Of a stretch of 64,000 bases of DNA, positions 1-8,282 are shown piece by piece. The stretch covers positions 6,740 through 70,739 of the forward strand of contig CAZRAL010000008.1 in NCBI GenBank assembly GCA_964598005.1. The letters are read 5' to 3'. Position 1 is the first letter of the stretch, and the number at the start of each line of letters is the position of its first letter. Both the position numbers and the translations under genes were made by a program. This DNA is from CAZRAL01 sp964598005. Its GTDB lineage: Bacteria; Pseudomonadota; Gammaproteobacteria; Burkholderiales; Usitatibacteraceae. Below the pieces are notes generated by a model. It did no database searches. It saw only the letters and a list, made by a program, of their open reading frames with translations, and was not told the origin of the DNA.

Positions 1-506
1 TTATCCAGACCGATGCCGCCATCAACCCGGGCAATTCAGGTGGCGCATTGGTGGATATCAACGGAAACCTGATCGGGATTAATAGCGTCATCTACTCCGA
101 ATCCGGGGGATCGCTGGGAATCGGCTTTGCCATCCCGGTCTCCATGGCCAAAGAGATCATGGAAAAAATCATCACTACTGGCGCGGTCACCCGTGGCTTT
201 ATCGGCATTCAGCCGCAGGATCTCACGCCCGAATTGATCGAATCATTGAGGCTGCCTGTCACACGCGGCGCTTTGGTGGCGGGCCTTAGCCGGGGTGGCC
301 CGGCCGATCAGGGGGGCATGAAGCCGGGGGATGTCATTACTGCCATCGACGGAAAACCGGTGCAAGACCAGGTGGCGCTGATGGGTATGATCGCTGCACT
401 GCAACCGGGCAATACAATCAAATTCAAAGTCATCCGCGAGAGCAAAGAAGTGGTCTTATCGATCGCTCTCGGCAAACGGCCGAGGCCGCAGCAAGCGCGA
501 AATTAA
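1..506 (+). CDS. HtrA/DegS-type periplasmic serine protease, C-terminal part (5' end outside window)
   Basis: Partial gene; the frame is open from base 3. Bases 30-44 encode GNSGG, the motif around the catalytic serine of trypsin-like Do/HtrA proteases, followed by the usual ALVDINGNLIGINS stretch. About 90 residues of one PDZ domain follow (carrying RGALVAGL, GPADQGG and GDVITAIDG), and the protein ends soon after it. A single PDZ suggests a DegS/HtrA-like envelope protease rather than two-PDZ DegP. Its stop codon overlaps that of tatC by 4 bp, tail to tail; this protease next to tatABC is a common betaproteobacterial arrangement. Family assignment is firm; substrate and full length cannot be seen. 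Confidence 0.93.
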   Translation, partial: IQTDAAINPGNSGGALVDINGNLIGINSVIYSESGGSLGIGFAIPVSMAKEIMEKIITTGAVTRGFIGIQPQDLTPELIESLRLPVTRGALVAGLSRGGPADQGGMKPGDVITAIDGKPVQDQVALMGMIAALQPGNTIKFKVIRESKEVVLSIALGKRPRPQQARN

Positions 507-1261
507 GCCGCCGTATTTTCTTTTTCAGCAGGTGTTTTACGGGCAACGAAATGTGCAAACACGATCCCCACCTCATAGAGCAAGCAAAGCGGAATCGCCA
601 ATGAAAACTGCGAAATCACATCGGGGGGTGTAAAAATAGCGCCGGCTATAAACGCAGCGACGATGACATAAGGGCGAATTTCTTTCAGTTTTTCGATGGA
701 AACCATGCCCGTTTTCACCAGCAACACCACGAAAACCGGCACTTCGAAAGCGATACCGAACACTACAAACATGGATAAGGCAAAGCCAAAGTATTTCTCG
801 ATATCGGTCATCCACGCCACACCCTCGGGAGCGAAGGAGGCCATGAATTTGAACACCATGGGAAAAATCAGAAAATAAGCAAATGCCATTCCGGCAAAAA
901 ATAATACGGTGGAAGAAACCACCAGCGGCATAACCAGTTTCTTTTCATGCTGGTATAGCCCGGGGGCAATAAAAGCCCAAGCCTGATACAGCACGTAAGG
1001 AAGGGCAATAAGAAACGCCGACAGGGCGGCAATTTTCATCGGCACCAGAAACACGCTTACCACATCGGTCGAAATCATCTTGCCACCTTCTGGCAGGCTG
1101 GCCAACAGCGGCTGGGCAAACAGGGAATAAAGCCGAGGCCAGGTGGGCCAAAACCACGAAACCAAAAACAGGACTCCAATTACAATCAAAGCGCGGATCA
1201 GCCGGTCGCGCAGCTCGACCAAATGCGAAAAAAAAGTATCCGGTTTTTCCAAGGCAAGCAA
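503..1261 (-). CDS. tatC: Sec-independent protein translocase TatC
   Basis: Integral membrane receptor of the twin-arginine translocation system, which exports folded proteins. 252 residues, a normal length, with six predicted membrane segments. The N-terminal HLVELRDRL (13-21) is the TatC signature. FEVPV (172-176) and TPPD (211-214) are further family landmarks. It lies 15 bp downstream of tatB and closes the tatABC set. At least one likely Tat substrate is in this window, the LdcA-like protein at 29113. Confidence 0.97.
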   Translation of the reverse strand: MLALEKPDTFFSHLVELRDRLIRALIVIGVLFLVSWFWPTWPRLYSLFAQPLLASLPEGGKMISTDVVSVFLVPMKIAALSAFLIALPYVLYQAWAFIAPGLYQHEKKLVMPLVVSSTVLFFAGMAFAYFLIFPMVFKFMASFAPEGVAWMTDIEKYFGFALSMFVVFGIAFEVPVFVVLLVKTGMVSIEKLKEIRPYVIVAAFIAGAIFTPPDVISQFSLAIPLCLLYEVGIVFAHFVARKTPAEKENTAA

Positions 1262-1276
1262 TGCGTGTGCGATGGG

Positions 1277-1735
1277 TTAGCGCTTCGTACTGCGATGCAC
1301 GGCTTCGATACCAAAATCGAGGGCGCCGGACGTAGTGGGCAAAATCACGGGAGGCTTTGCAAATGACGGCACAGAAAGATTTTCATTGGTTTGGGCTGAC
1401 GGAGGAGGATCATCAACTGTATCGATAGTCGTTGTTGAAAAACTGGATTGAAGCTGCTGCCCCACTACCCCCACTGCAGATTCAGCAGCGTGTGCGGATT
1501 GATGAAGGGTTTGTTCGATTTGTCGTGCTGCATCATGAAACGCGCTTTGGGCTTTGCCTAGCTCGGACATCTCCATCTCGCGCTGAAGGTCCGCTTTTAC
1601 GCTGGCCGCATAGCGTTGCACACGGCCCATTAAATGCCCAGCCATACGGGCGACTTTGGGCAATCGCTCCGGGCCCAGCACGACCAATGCCACAATTCCA
1701 ATAATAAGCAGTTCTGAAAACCCGATATCAAACAT
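1277..1735 (-). CDS. tatB: Sec-independent protein translocase subunit TatB
   Basis: The single N-terminal membrane helix (about residues 3-21) and the hinge LGPERLPKVARM are characteristic of TatB. A long amphipathic stretch (about 25-75) follows, then a Pro/Ser/Thr-rich tail. 152 residues fits TatB rather than the short TatA. TatB forms the substrate receptor complex with TatC at the inner membrane. It sits between tatA and tatC on the same strand. The C-terminal third is low in complexity and probably not conserved. Confidence 0.95.
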   Translation of the reverse strand: MFDIGFSELLIIGIVALVVLGPERLPKVARMAGHLMGRVQRYAASVKADLQREMEMSELGKAQSAFHDAARQIEQTLHQSAHAAESAVGVVGQQLQSSFSTTTIDTVDDPPPSAQTNENLSVPSFAKPPVILPTTSGALDFGIEAVHRSTKR

Positions 1736-1817
1736 ACGAAAAACTAATGGCTATATGAACTAAGGTCATATGACCTCAACGATCCCGATGTCGCAAAGAA
1801 AAGTCCCCGAAAATTTC

Positions 1818-2033
1818 TTATTTTTCTTGCCGGTCTTTTCCATTAACATCAATGGTTTGTCCGCCAAGCTGTTCAGGCTTTTTTTCCACATCGGGCTCGC
1901 CTTTCATGCCTTCCTTGAACCCTTTGACTGCGCCACCAAGATCGCTGCCGATATTGCGCAATTTTTTGGTGCCAAATATCAGCAATATGATCAGCAGCAC
2001 AATCAGCCAGTGCCAAATACTGAAAGTTCCCAT
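1818..2033 (-). CDS. tatA: Sec-independent protein translocase subunit TatA
   Basis: 71-residue pore-forming Tat subunit: one N-terminal helix (IWHWLIVLLIILLIF), the hinge FGTKKLRNIG, then an amphipathic helix with GGAVKGFKEGMK, the standard TatA layout. The frame is open further upstream, but I start at the ATG at 2033: it has AGGAG a few bases before it and gives the normal MGTFSIWHW N-terminus. The upstream extension would be translated from a dispersed repeat (2059-2197). First gene of tatABC, separated from the HIT gene by that repeat. Confidence 0.95.
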   Translation of the reverse strand: MGTFSIWHWLIVLLIILLIFGTKKLRNIGSDLGGAVKGFKEGMKGEPDVEKKPEQLGGQTIDVNGKDRQEK

Positions 2034-2058
2034 GGTATGTCTCCTGTCTGTTGAATAA

Positions 2059-2197
2059 TAGACTTCTTTCGAAACTTGCTGCGCTTGACATAACGGCGTT
2101 GCACGGCAGCTCAAAATCCTCATTTACTCCCTTGTAAACTGCGGTTTTTCGCCGCCATGCGCTTGTCTTCGCTCGCGACAGTTTCGAAAGAAGTCTA
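2059..2197. repeat. Palindrome-ended dispersed repeat, family A copy 1
   Basis: 139-bp element bounded by inverted TAGACTTCTTTCGAAAC ends. The interior matches, in reverse orientation, the copies at 16793-16931 and 31757-31901. All share a core with GGCGAAAA, an inverted TTTAC..GTAAA pair and AGGATTTTGAG. It fills the gap between the HIT gene and tatA, so the tat genes probably gained a separate leader. It has no coding capacity of its own. MITE-like by structure; mobility is inferred. Confidence 0.85.
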
Positions 2198-2232
2198 ATG
2201 GTTCGGAAGCGTTTGTTTCCTTTTTAAGGAAA

Positions 2233-2607
2233 CTAATCCTTGCCGACCATGACATGCAACGGCGAGTGCCCCGGCAAATTTCCGAAAACATGAATATGCA
2301 GATGATACACGTCCTGCCTGCCCATACGACCCGTGTTGATCGATGAACGAAACCCGTCCGTCAACCCCTGTTCTCGGGCCAGTCGGGGTAACAGCGCCAG
2401 CATTCGCCCCAGCACGGGAGCATCGTCATCGCTAACCTCCATCAACGAAGGAATCGGCTTTTTGGGAATGACGAGAAAATGCACATCGGCGACCGGATTG
2501 ATGTCGTGAAAAGCCAGAACCTCTTCATCTTCGTAGACCTTGCGACTGGGAATTTCACCACGGATGATTTTGCCGAAAATTGTATCGTCCGCTGTGGCAT
2601 GGGTCAT
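2233..2607 (-). CDS. HIT family (histidine triad) nucleotide-binding protein, HinT-like
   Basis: 124-residue HIT protein. The histidine triad HLHIHVF lies near the C terminus (about residues 105-111), and the N-terminal TIFGKIIRGEIPS is typical of the HinT/PKCI branch. These proteins hydrolyse adenosine phosphoramidates or acyl-adenylates in the cytosol. The ATG at 2607 is preceded by GGAGGAG; the longer open frame overlaps hisE and is not used. It is placed after hisE and before tatA, its usual place in betaproteobacteria. The real substrate is unknown. Confidence 0.93.
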   Translation of the reverse strand: MTHATADDTIFGKIIRGEIPSRKVYEDEEVLAFHDINPVADVHFLVIPKKPIPSLMEVSDDDAPVLGRMLALLPRLAREQGLTDGFRSSINTGRMGRQDVYHLHIHVFGNLPGHSPLHVMVGKD

Positions 2608-2629
2608 GGGTGTGCTCCTCCAGTGTAAT

Positions 2630-2947
2630 TTATTGGCTTCTCGCTGCTTTTTCCGTATGTCCTGAAACACCTTCACGCCGCTCCAGTTCAGCCAACACTT
2701 CATCAAAACGAATTCCGGCATGGCCCAGCATCACTAGCAGGTGAAAAACAAGATCGGCGGTTTCCCTCACAGTCTGCCGGTGATCGCCATTTTTGGCCGC
2801 AAGAATCGATTCCGTTGCTTCTTCACTGACTTTTTTCAGAATCGCATCTAGCCCCTTGGCGTGTAATGAAGCGACATAGGAATGCTCACCAGACACATCC
2901 TTGCGCGCCGCAATTGTTTGTTCCAGACGGGCAATAATTGGATTCAC
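2630..2947 (-). CDS. hisE: Phosphoribosyl-ATP pyrophosphatase HisE
   Basis: Second step of histidine biosynthesis: hydrolysis of phosphoribosyl-ATP to phosphoribosyl-AMP. 105 residues of the all-alpha NTP-pyrophosphohydrolase type, with SEEATESILAAKNGD and ETADLVFHLLVML carrying the metal-binding acidic residues. The start is GTG at 2947, preceded by GGAG at normal spacing and giving MNPIIARLEQTI; no ATG fits. Encoded separately from hisI but adjacent, with 11 bp between them. Confidence 0.95.
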   Translation of the reverse strand: MNPIIARLEQTIAARKDVSGEHSYVASLHAKGLDAILKKVSEEATESILAAKNGDHRQTVRETADLVFHLLVMLGHAGIRFDEVLAELERREGVSGHTEKAARSQ

Positions 2948-2958
2948 AACTTCTCCGT

Positions 2959-3348
2959 TTACTCTGTTTTGCTCCGGGCCGAAGATGTTAGCACAGGCTC
3001 GGTAACGACCCAGCGGCCATCCTGCCAGAGATTGAAAAAGCAATGCGCTCGTCCGGTATGGCAGGCAATGCCCCCAATTTGTTCCACCTTGAGCAAAATC
3101 GTGTCGCCGTCGCAATCCAGACGCAATTCCACAACCCGTTGAAAATGTCCGGATGATTCGCCCTTATGCCATAGACAGTTGCGCGACCGTGACCAATAAT
3201 GCGCCTCGCCGCTTTCCAGCGATTTTTGCAGCGCTTCGCGGTTCATCCATGCCAGCATCAACACCTCGCTGCTGGTTACATCCTGCGCAATCGCAGGCAC
3301 CAGACCGTCTTCATTCCATTTCACGGCGTCCAGCCATAAAGATTGCAT
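2959..3348 (-). CDS. hisI: Phosphoribosyl-AMP cyclohydrolase HisI
   Basis: Third step of histidine biosynthesis: opens the adenine ring of phosphoribosyl-AMP. 129 residues. LDCDGDTILLKVEQIG supplies the metal-binding Asp/Cys residues, and GIACHTGRAHCFF supplies the downstream zinc cysteines. EVLMLAWMNREAL near the N terminus is also family-typical. The ATG at 3348 lies 10 bp after hisF; a longer in-frame extension would overlap hisF. Monofunctional: hisE is a separate gene here. Confidence 0.96.
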   Translation of the reverse strand: MQSLWLDAVKWNEDGLVPAIAQDVTSSEVLMLAWMNREALQKSLESGEAHYWSRSRNCLWHKGESSGHFQRVVELRLDCDGDTILLKVEQIGGIACHTGRAHCFFNLWQDGRWVVTEPVLTSSARSKTE

Positions 3349-3358
3349 AGTCAGTTTT

Positions 3359-4120
3359 TCACCTTCGCATCTCAATCCCACGCGCAGCCATATGGCGTTT
3401 GGCCTCGCTTATCGAATAGTCGCCAAAATGGAAAATGCTGGCGGCCAGCACGGCATCGGCTTTGCCAATGAGCACACCTTCGGCAAGATGATCGAGCGTG
3501 CCTGCCCCCCCCGAGGCAATGACCGGAACGCTGACCGCCTCAGCCACTTGCCGCGTCAACGCGAGATCAAAACCGCAGTGTGTACCGTCACGATCCATAC
3601 TGGTGAGCAAAATTTCTCCCGCTCCCATGGCGCAGACCTGTCGCGCCCAATCGATGGCATCGAGCCCTGTAGGCTGGCGCCCCCCGTGGGTAAATACCTC
3701 CCACCCTGTATTTTCAGCATTGCGCCGCGCATCGATAGCCACCACGATAGCCTGCGAGCCGAATTTGTCCGCCGCCGCCTTGATCAGTTGAGGATGGGTA
3801 ACCGCCGAGGTGTTGATGCTGATCTTGTCTGCCCCGGCATTTAGCAAATGGCGTATGTCGCCCACCTCGCGAACGCCACCGCCCACCGTCAGTGGAATAA
3901 AAACCTGATCGGCTACGCGTGCAACAATATCGAGTATCAAATCACGCGCATCCGAGCTGGCGGTAATGTCCAGAAAGGCCAGTTCGTCCGCCCCTTCAGC
4001 ATTATATTTTTTGGCGATTTCGACCGGATCGCCCGCATTGCGCATATTCGTAAAGTTAACGCCTTTTACGACACGGCCTGCATCGACATCGAGACAGGGA
4101 ATGATTCTTTTGGCGAGCAT
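3359..4120 (-). CDS. hisF: Imidazole glycerol phosphate synthase subunit HisF
   Basis: Cyclase half of IGP synthase. It takes ammonia from HisH and joins it to PRFAR, making imidazole glycerol phosphate and AICAR. 253 residues forming a (beta/alpha)8 barrel. The catalytic aspartates are D11 (IIPCLDVD) and D130 (VVAIDARR); the phosphate-binding motifs GGGVR and ASGGAG are present. It is separated from its usual upstream neighbour hisA by about 2.1 kb of foreign-looking sequence, so it and hisI/hisE may need their own promoter. Confidence 0.97.
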   Translation of the reverse strand: MLAKRIIPCLDVDAGRVVKGVNFTNMRNAGDPVEIAKKYNAEGADELAFLDITASSDARDLILDIVARVADQVFIPLTVGGGVREVGDIRHLLNAGADKISINTSAVTHPQLIKAAADKFGSQAIVVAIDARRNAENTGWEVFTHGGRQPTGLDAIDWARQVCAMGAGEILLTSMDRDGTHCGFDLALTRQVAEAVSVPVIASGGAGTLDHLAEGVLIGKADAVLAASIFHFGDYSISEAKRHMAARGIEMRR

Positions 4121-4207
4121 AAATTTTCGGCTAAAGCGGCCTCGATATTTTCATTCAAATTTGCTGCCATGTTGTTACATAACACGACAATCACGCTGAC
4201 AATATAC

Positions 4208-4237
4208 GCGGCCACATGGGACTTAATCAGAGGTTCC
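4208..4237. repeat. Solo end of repeat family B
   Basis: GGGACTTAATCAGAGGTTCC followed by T matches the terminal inverted repeat of the elements at 9384-9661 and 52004-52503, and the adjacent GCGGCCACATG resembles their sub-terminal sequence. Only one end is present, so this looks like a remnant. It lies in the 226-bp gap between hisF and the lipoprotein gene, at the boundary of the segment that interrupts the his run. I see nothing else in that gap. Confidence 0.7.
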
Positions 4238-4346
4238 TTAATTGGCTTGAAGGCCTCGCCGATATTAGGTCTTGACGATATCCTCTCAACATTTAACGGC
4301 TGTTTTTATAGCCCGCGTCATTCGGCCCGAAAGGGCTAGTGCATGC

Positions 4347-5207
4347 TTAAGGTGAAGTAGCTATGTCGAAAAAAGGAGACAGTGCGTCAACAGCCCACTT
4401 GGCAGTATATATTTTAGTAGTGTCCAATGGATTTACTCCTGTTAAGAAGTGGCTTTTTTTCCACAACACTTCTTTTTTATCTAGGCGTATTAGCGCTACA
4501 TTGTATATAACACCATTTTCTGGAATGGCGGTGCTGACCACAGAACCGCCTGTTATTCCTCCAGTTAAAGCTGCGGTTAATAACGCAACCCCAAATGCCC
4601 TACCAAAGGAGACTTTTGAACCAGTTGCATTAACTACCCATACGTAATTTGCGTTAACTGCCTTGGCGATTAATTCAGATTGCTCTTCAGAAAGATCTAT
4701 TTTTGCGGGTGTGACCGGAGTATCTTCTTTTTTATCTATGGTTTCTTTTGCCAAAGCGGAAAGTGCCAAAAGCTGCAACAAGGCACTATCTGCAGAGGAT
4801 GCAGCTTGACCAGTCGAACGAAGTGGGTAATCTTTGATCTCTTCCCTATCTCCTTCAGCGACTTTTGCTATTGTGTAACCCTTCACAAATTCTTCCTTAT
4901 AAACACCACAAAGGAAGGGAGTGACGGCAGATGTGACCTTTATACCTCTAGCCTTGACTTGGTCGGAGATAACTGAACTAATTAATTTTCCAGTATCTTC
5001 AGATGATTGCGCAATGATATGGCTGGTGCCAATCTCGCTTTTTATTATGCATCCGTCAGCAAGAATTGCAACGCCCTCTTTTAATATTTCAGCTTGTGTT
5101 TGGTCATAATAAGACCGCGCTTGCGGACTAAGTTTAATTGTGGCGCAGCCACTCAGCAATAAAACTACAGTAATCAGTAATGTGTTTGTTTTGATTTGGT
5201 AACTCAT
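4347..5207 (-). CDS. Hypothetical lipoprotein
   Basis: 286 residues. The N-terminal signal ends in a lipobox LLSGC with the lipidated cysteine at about residue 21, so it is probably an outer-membrane or periplasmic lipoprotein. A glycine-rich hydrophobic stretch (FGVALLTAALTGGITGG, about 205-221) could be a small membrane-interacting segment. I do not recognise the family. It looks more AT-rich than the his genes on both sides and lies inside the interrupted his run, so horizontal acquisition is plausible. The ATG at 5207 is the natural start; AAGGATATATATATG gives a weak ribosome site. Confidence 0.75.
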   Translation of the reverse strand: MSYQIKTNTLLITVVLLLSGCATIKLSPQARSYYDQTQAEILKEGVAILADGCIIKSEIGTSHIIAQSSEDTGKLISSVISDQVKARGIKVTSAVTPFLCGVYKEEFVKGYTIAKVAEGDREEIKDYPLRSTGQAASSADSALLQLLALSALAKETIDKKEDTPVTPAKIDLSEEQSELIAKAVNANYVWVVNATGSKVSFGRAFGVALLTAALTGGITGGSVVSTAIPENGVIYNVALIRLDKKEVLWKKSHFLTGVNPLDTTKIYTAKWAVDALSPFFDIATSP

Positions 5208-5306
5208 ATATATATCCTTATGATTGAATCGCCCACGGATTTCGTGGAGGCCATTTGGTTTAAGTTAAGACCTGCGAATGGGTCTTCCCGGCAAGTTATT
5301 AATAAT

Positions 5307-5390
5307 TGATGTTACGCGCAGGCGAAGCGGTTTCTCTATGAAAATGGTTTTTCCGGTAAAAATATTTCTCCTCTGCAATGCGTAACATCA
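5307..5390. repeat. 84-bp palindrome-ended repeat, family D copy 1
   Basis: Starts TGATGTTACGC and ends GCGTAACATCA. The interior has AGGCGAAGCGGTTTCTC and a TTTCCGGTAAAAAT segment. A second element of identical length in the opposite orientation lies at 62977-63060, and a degraded relative lies near 33683-33752. The element occupies the 353-bp gap 5208-5560; the rest of that gap is AT-rich and shows no gene. Confidence 0.82.
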
Positions 5391-5560
5391 GTTAATAATA
5401 TTTTACCCCAACCTCAGCCAGTAGAATATGCCGAATCGGCTCCTGCTAGCCCCAAGTAGAAATTTTCTACATTTTTTCAAAACGGGTTTTCCTACATCTT
5501 CAATGGTCGAAGTGAAGTTCCGCTTACAGATAGCCACCCCGACTGAAACGTTAGGTGTCA

Positions 5561-5887
5561 TTATGTTACTTCCCAAAGGTCTTTCTCGGGGAGCCCTCTC
5601 ACAATTTTGTCCTTTGAAATGAAGAAACCATCTGCAGTCATCCGCCCGCAGCCCATAAAAATATGCCGGTACATCTGAATTGCGATGCGAATGCTTCCAT
5701 CTGGCTGGGTGTCTTTCATGACGGTGAATTGAAAACTCAACAATTCAGCGGGCACGCGGAGATCCAAATCCGGAGCCTGTGGATACTCCGGCCACTTAGA
5801 AATGATATCGAAACCTAGAGTTGACAAGTGCTGCGTGGTTTCAGCCAAGAACCTTTGCGCAAGTTCGTATATGTCGTGATGCTTCAT
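5561..5887 (-). CDS. Small hypothetical protein
   Basis: 108 residues from the ATG at 5887, which has AGGT a few bases upstream; an in-frame GTG lies three codons earlier. Soluble, no signal peptide, with no motif I can place. The sequence (HDIYELAQRFLAETTQHLSTLG, WPEYPQAPDLDLRVPAE) has the amino-acid mix of a real protein. It sits with the lipoprotein gene in the segment that splits the his run. The repeat end at 5898-5915 lies just upstream of its start. Confidence 0.55.
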   Translation of the reverse strand: MKHHDIYELAQRFLAETTQHLSTLGFDIISKWPEYPQAPDLDLRVPAELLSFQFTVMKDTQPDGSIRIAIQMYRHIFMGCGRMTADGFFISKDKIVRGLPEKDLWEVT

Positions 5888-5897
5888 TGATGACACC

Positions 5898-5915
5898 TAA
5901 TTCCATTTCTAAATC
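5898..5915. repeat. Solo end of repeat family C
   Basis: TAATTCCATTTCTAAATC matches the inverted ends of the element at 27334-27441 at all but one or two positions. No facing partner end is visible nearby, so this is a single end or remnant. It lies immediately upstream of the small hypothetical gene. Confidence 0.55.
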
Positions 5916-5952
5916 AAAAATCACATAAAGCGTGATAAAGACGTTTCAATGA

Positions 5953-6240
5953 CAAGGCAAGCCGGAAAATCCATCTCAACACATTACGGCATTCACAATT
6001 GGAAAAGCTATATGGATTGCATTAATCGCCGTGCCACCTTTCATCTTGAAATCAGTAATTGAAACCGTTCAGTCTGGCTGGAAACCGCTTCATTACTTGC
6101 TAAGCGATCAACTCTTAATTGCCATTTTTGGGTATGTTGATTGGGTCGAATGGGCCAAGGATTATGCCCAGTATAGTCAGCTTTAGTTTGGCGATGCGAC
6201 CGTTTATGTGTACCGCGAACAACTCGGCGCAACACCGTAA
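5953..6240 (+). pseudogene. Decayed reading frame, membrane-protein-like fragment
   Basis: A plus-strand frame runs open from 5953 to a TAG at 6184-6186 and continues in the same frame to TAA at 6238-6240. It has no usable ATG. The conceptual product contains a hydrophobic helix (AIWIALIAVPPFILK), then VIETVQSGWKPLHYLL and WVEWAKDYAQYSQL, then after the stop FGDATVYVYREQLGATP. The composition is protein-like on both sides of the stop, suggesting a broken gene. I do not recognise the family, and chance cannot be excluded. Confidence 0.3.
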
Positions 6241-6253
6241 AACCGATCGTGAA

Positions 6254-7006
6254 TTATTGCAAATCGGGCGAAGTTTTTTTGATGGTCAGTGCCACCGCCT
6301 CCCGGAAATCGAGTTTGCCCTCATAAATCGCCCGCCCGGTAATCGCGCCCATGATGCCCTCATCCTCGACCGCCATTAGACGTTTTAAATCGTCCAGATT
6401 ATTCAAGCCGCCGCTAGCGATAACGGGAATGGTTAGTGCCTGTGCCAATTTGACGGTCGCCTCGATGTTGATTCCGTTCATCATGCCGTCGCGGCCGATA
6501 TCGGTATACAGCACGGCCTCTACACCATAATCCTGAAAGCGCTTTGCCAGGTCGATTACATCGTGCCCGGTGAGTTTCGACCAGCCGTCGGTTGCCACCT
6601 TGCCGTCCTTCGCATCGAGCGCCACGATGATATGGCCCGGAAAGGCATCGCAGGTTTCATGCAAAAACCCCGGGCTTTTCACCGCGGCCGTTCCGATGAC
6701 GATATAAGCAATGCCATCGTCGAGATAACGTTCGATGGTGTCGAGATCGCGAATTCCGCCGCCCAGTTGAATGGGGATGTCTTCTCCGACTTGCGCGACG
6801 ATGGATTTGATCGCCGATTCGTTTTTAGGCTTGCCGGCAAAGGCACCGTTCAAGTCGACGATATGCAAACGTTTTGCACCCTGGCTCAACCAGTGTTTCG
6901 CCATGGCGGCCGGATCATCGGAAAATACGGTGGCAGAAGTCATGTCGCCTTGCTGCAGGCGTACACACTGGCCGTCTTTAATGTCGATTGCTGGGATAAG
7001 AATCAT
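6254..7006 (-). CDS. hisA: ProFAR isomerase HisA
   Basis: Fourth step of histidine synthesis: the Amadori rearrangement of ProFAR to PRFAR. 250-residue (beta/alpha)8 barrel homologous to HisF. The catalytic aspartates are D8 (IPAIDIKDG) and D131 (IVALDAKDG). The phosphate-binding loops QLGGGIRD and ASGGLNN are intact. It lies 52 bp downstream of hisH; downstream the run is interrupted before hisF. Confidence 0.97.
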   Translation of the reverse strand: MILIPAIDIKDGQCVRLQQGDMTSATVFSDDPAAMAKHWLSQGAKRLHIVDLNGAFAGKPKNESAIKSIVAQVGEDIPIQLGGGIRDLDTIERYLDDGIAYIVIGTAAVKSPGFLHETCDAFPGHIIVALDAKDGKVATDGWSKLTGHDVIDLAKRFQDYGVEAVLYTDIGRDGMMNGINIEATVKLAQALTIPVIASGGLNNLDDLKRLMAVEDEGIMGAITGRAIYEGKLDFREAVALTIKKTSPDLQ

Positions 7007-7058
7007 GCCAAGGAGGGCTGAATGCGAGGGGGAAAATAAAGATAGATGAGAAAATCGT

Positions 7059-7676
7059 TCAAGGCGACCAGTCGAGAAAATTTTTGTAGAGTGTCAATCC
7101 TGCGCGGTGACTTTTTTCCGGGTGAAACTGCGTAGCGAAAATATTATCCCGACTAAGGGCCGCAGTAAAGGGGGTGGTGTAGCGACTGACACCCGTACTG
7201 ACTGCAGGGTCAGTTGGCGTACAAAAATAGCTATGTACAAAATAAAAACGCTCGTCGTTGTCGATATCAGACCAAAGCGGGTGGGGAAGTGTCTGTGCCA
7301 CCTGATTCCAGCCCATGTGGGGAACTTTGTGTTCGGCATCCGGCAGGAAACGTGTCACCTTGCCCGCAAAGAGGCCCAATCCAGTGGTGTTGCCCTCTTC
7401 GGAATGATCGAAGAGTATTTGCATGCCCACACATATTCCGAAAAATGGTTTGCAGGCCGCCGCCTCACGTACTGCTTCTTCCAATCCGTTTTCCGCCAGA
7501 TAGTGCATGCAATCGGGCATGGCGCCTTGACCCGGGAATACCACACGGTCTGCGGCGCGCACTTCTTCGGGGCGCGAAGAGATCACGACGCGTGCGCGGT
7601 CGGCAACATGTTCAAGCGCTTTTTGCACTGAGCGCAAATTACCCATTCCATAATCTACTACCACGACGGTTTGCAT
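7059..7676 (-). CDS. hisH: Imidazole glycerol phosphate synthase subunit HisH
   Basis: Glutaminase half of IGP synthase, a class I glutamine amidotransferase. 205 residues with the full triad: nucleophile C82 in GICVGMQ, and H185 and E187 in FHPEKS. The oxyanion strand follows PFFG. It supplies ammonia to HisF. It is 18 bp after hisB and before hisA. Start at the ATG at 7676 (MQTVVVVDYGMGN), which is the family N-terminus. Confidence 0.97.
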   Translation of the reverse strand: MQTVVVVDYGMGNLRSVQKALEHVADRARVVISSRPEEVRAADRVVFPGQGAMPDCMHYLAENGLEEAVREAAACKPFFGICVGMQILFDHSEEGNTTGLGLFAGKVTRFLPDAEHKVPHMGWNQVAQTLPHPLWSDIDNDERFYFVHSYFCTPTDPAVSTGVSRYTTPFTAALSRDNIFATQFHPEKSHRAGLTLYKNFLDWSP

Positions 7677-7694
7677 TGAAAATTGTCGAGCGTG

Positions 7695-8282
7695 TTACAA
7701 AGCGCCCTTGGTTGAAGGTACGATCCCTGTGGCGCGTGGGTCCAATTCGCAGGCCATACGCAATGCGCGCCCAAATGCTTTGAAAATTGTTTCAGCCTGA
7801 TGATGCGAATTCACCCCGCGCAAATTGTCGATGTGTAGTGTACAGAGCGCATGATTCACAAAGCCCTGAAAAAATTCGACGATCAAATCGACATCGAATT
7901 CCCCTACGCGCGCGCGGGTAAACCGGCAGTTGAATTCCAGACCCGGCCGACCCGAGAGGTCGAGTACCACGCGTGAAAGTGCTTCGTCCAGCGGCACATA
8001 AGCGTGGCCATAACGGCGAATGCTTAATTTATTGCCCAGTGCCTGCGTCAATGCCTGGCCTAGCGTGATGCCGACATCTTCGACGGTATGGTGCGCATCG
8101 ATATGCAAATCGCCTTGCGCAGTAACCTCGATGTCGATCATGCCGTGACGGGCAATTTGGTCGATCATATGATCGAGAAATGGAACGCCGGAATGCAGTT
8201 TGGCTTCACCCGTGCCATCGAGGTTGATTGCAACAATAATTTGGGTTTCCCGGGTATTGCGGGTGACGGAGGCAGTTCTCAT
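7695..8282 (-). CDS. hisB: Imidazoleglycerol-phosphate dehydratase HisB
   Basis: Sixth step of histidine synthesis: dehydrates IGP to imidazole acetol phosphate. 195 residues, the monofunctional form without the phosphatase domain of enterobacterial HisB. Two metal-binding motifs are present, DAHHTVEDVG and NSHHQAETIFKA. I start at the ATG at 8282 (MRTASVTRNT), which overlaps the hisC stop as ATGA; the frame extends further upstream, but that part overlaps hisC. Confidence 0.96.
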   Translation of the reverse strand: MRTASVTRNTRETQIIVAINLDGTGEAKLHSGVPFLDHMIDQIARHGMIDIEVTAQGDLHIDAHHTVEDVGITLGQALTQALGNKLSIRRYGHAYVPLDEALSRVVLDLSGRPGLEFNCRFTRARVGEFDVDLIVEFFQGFVNHALCTLHIDNLRGVNSHHQAETIFKAFGRALRMACELDPRATGIVPSTKGAL

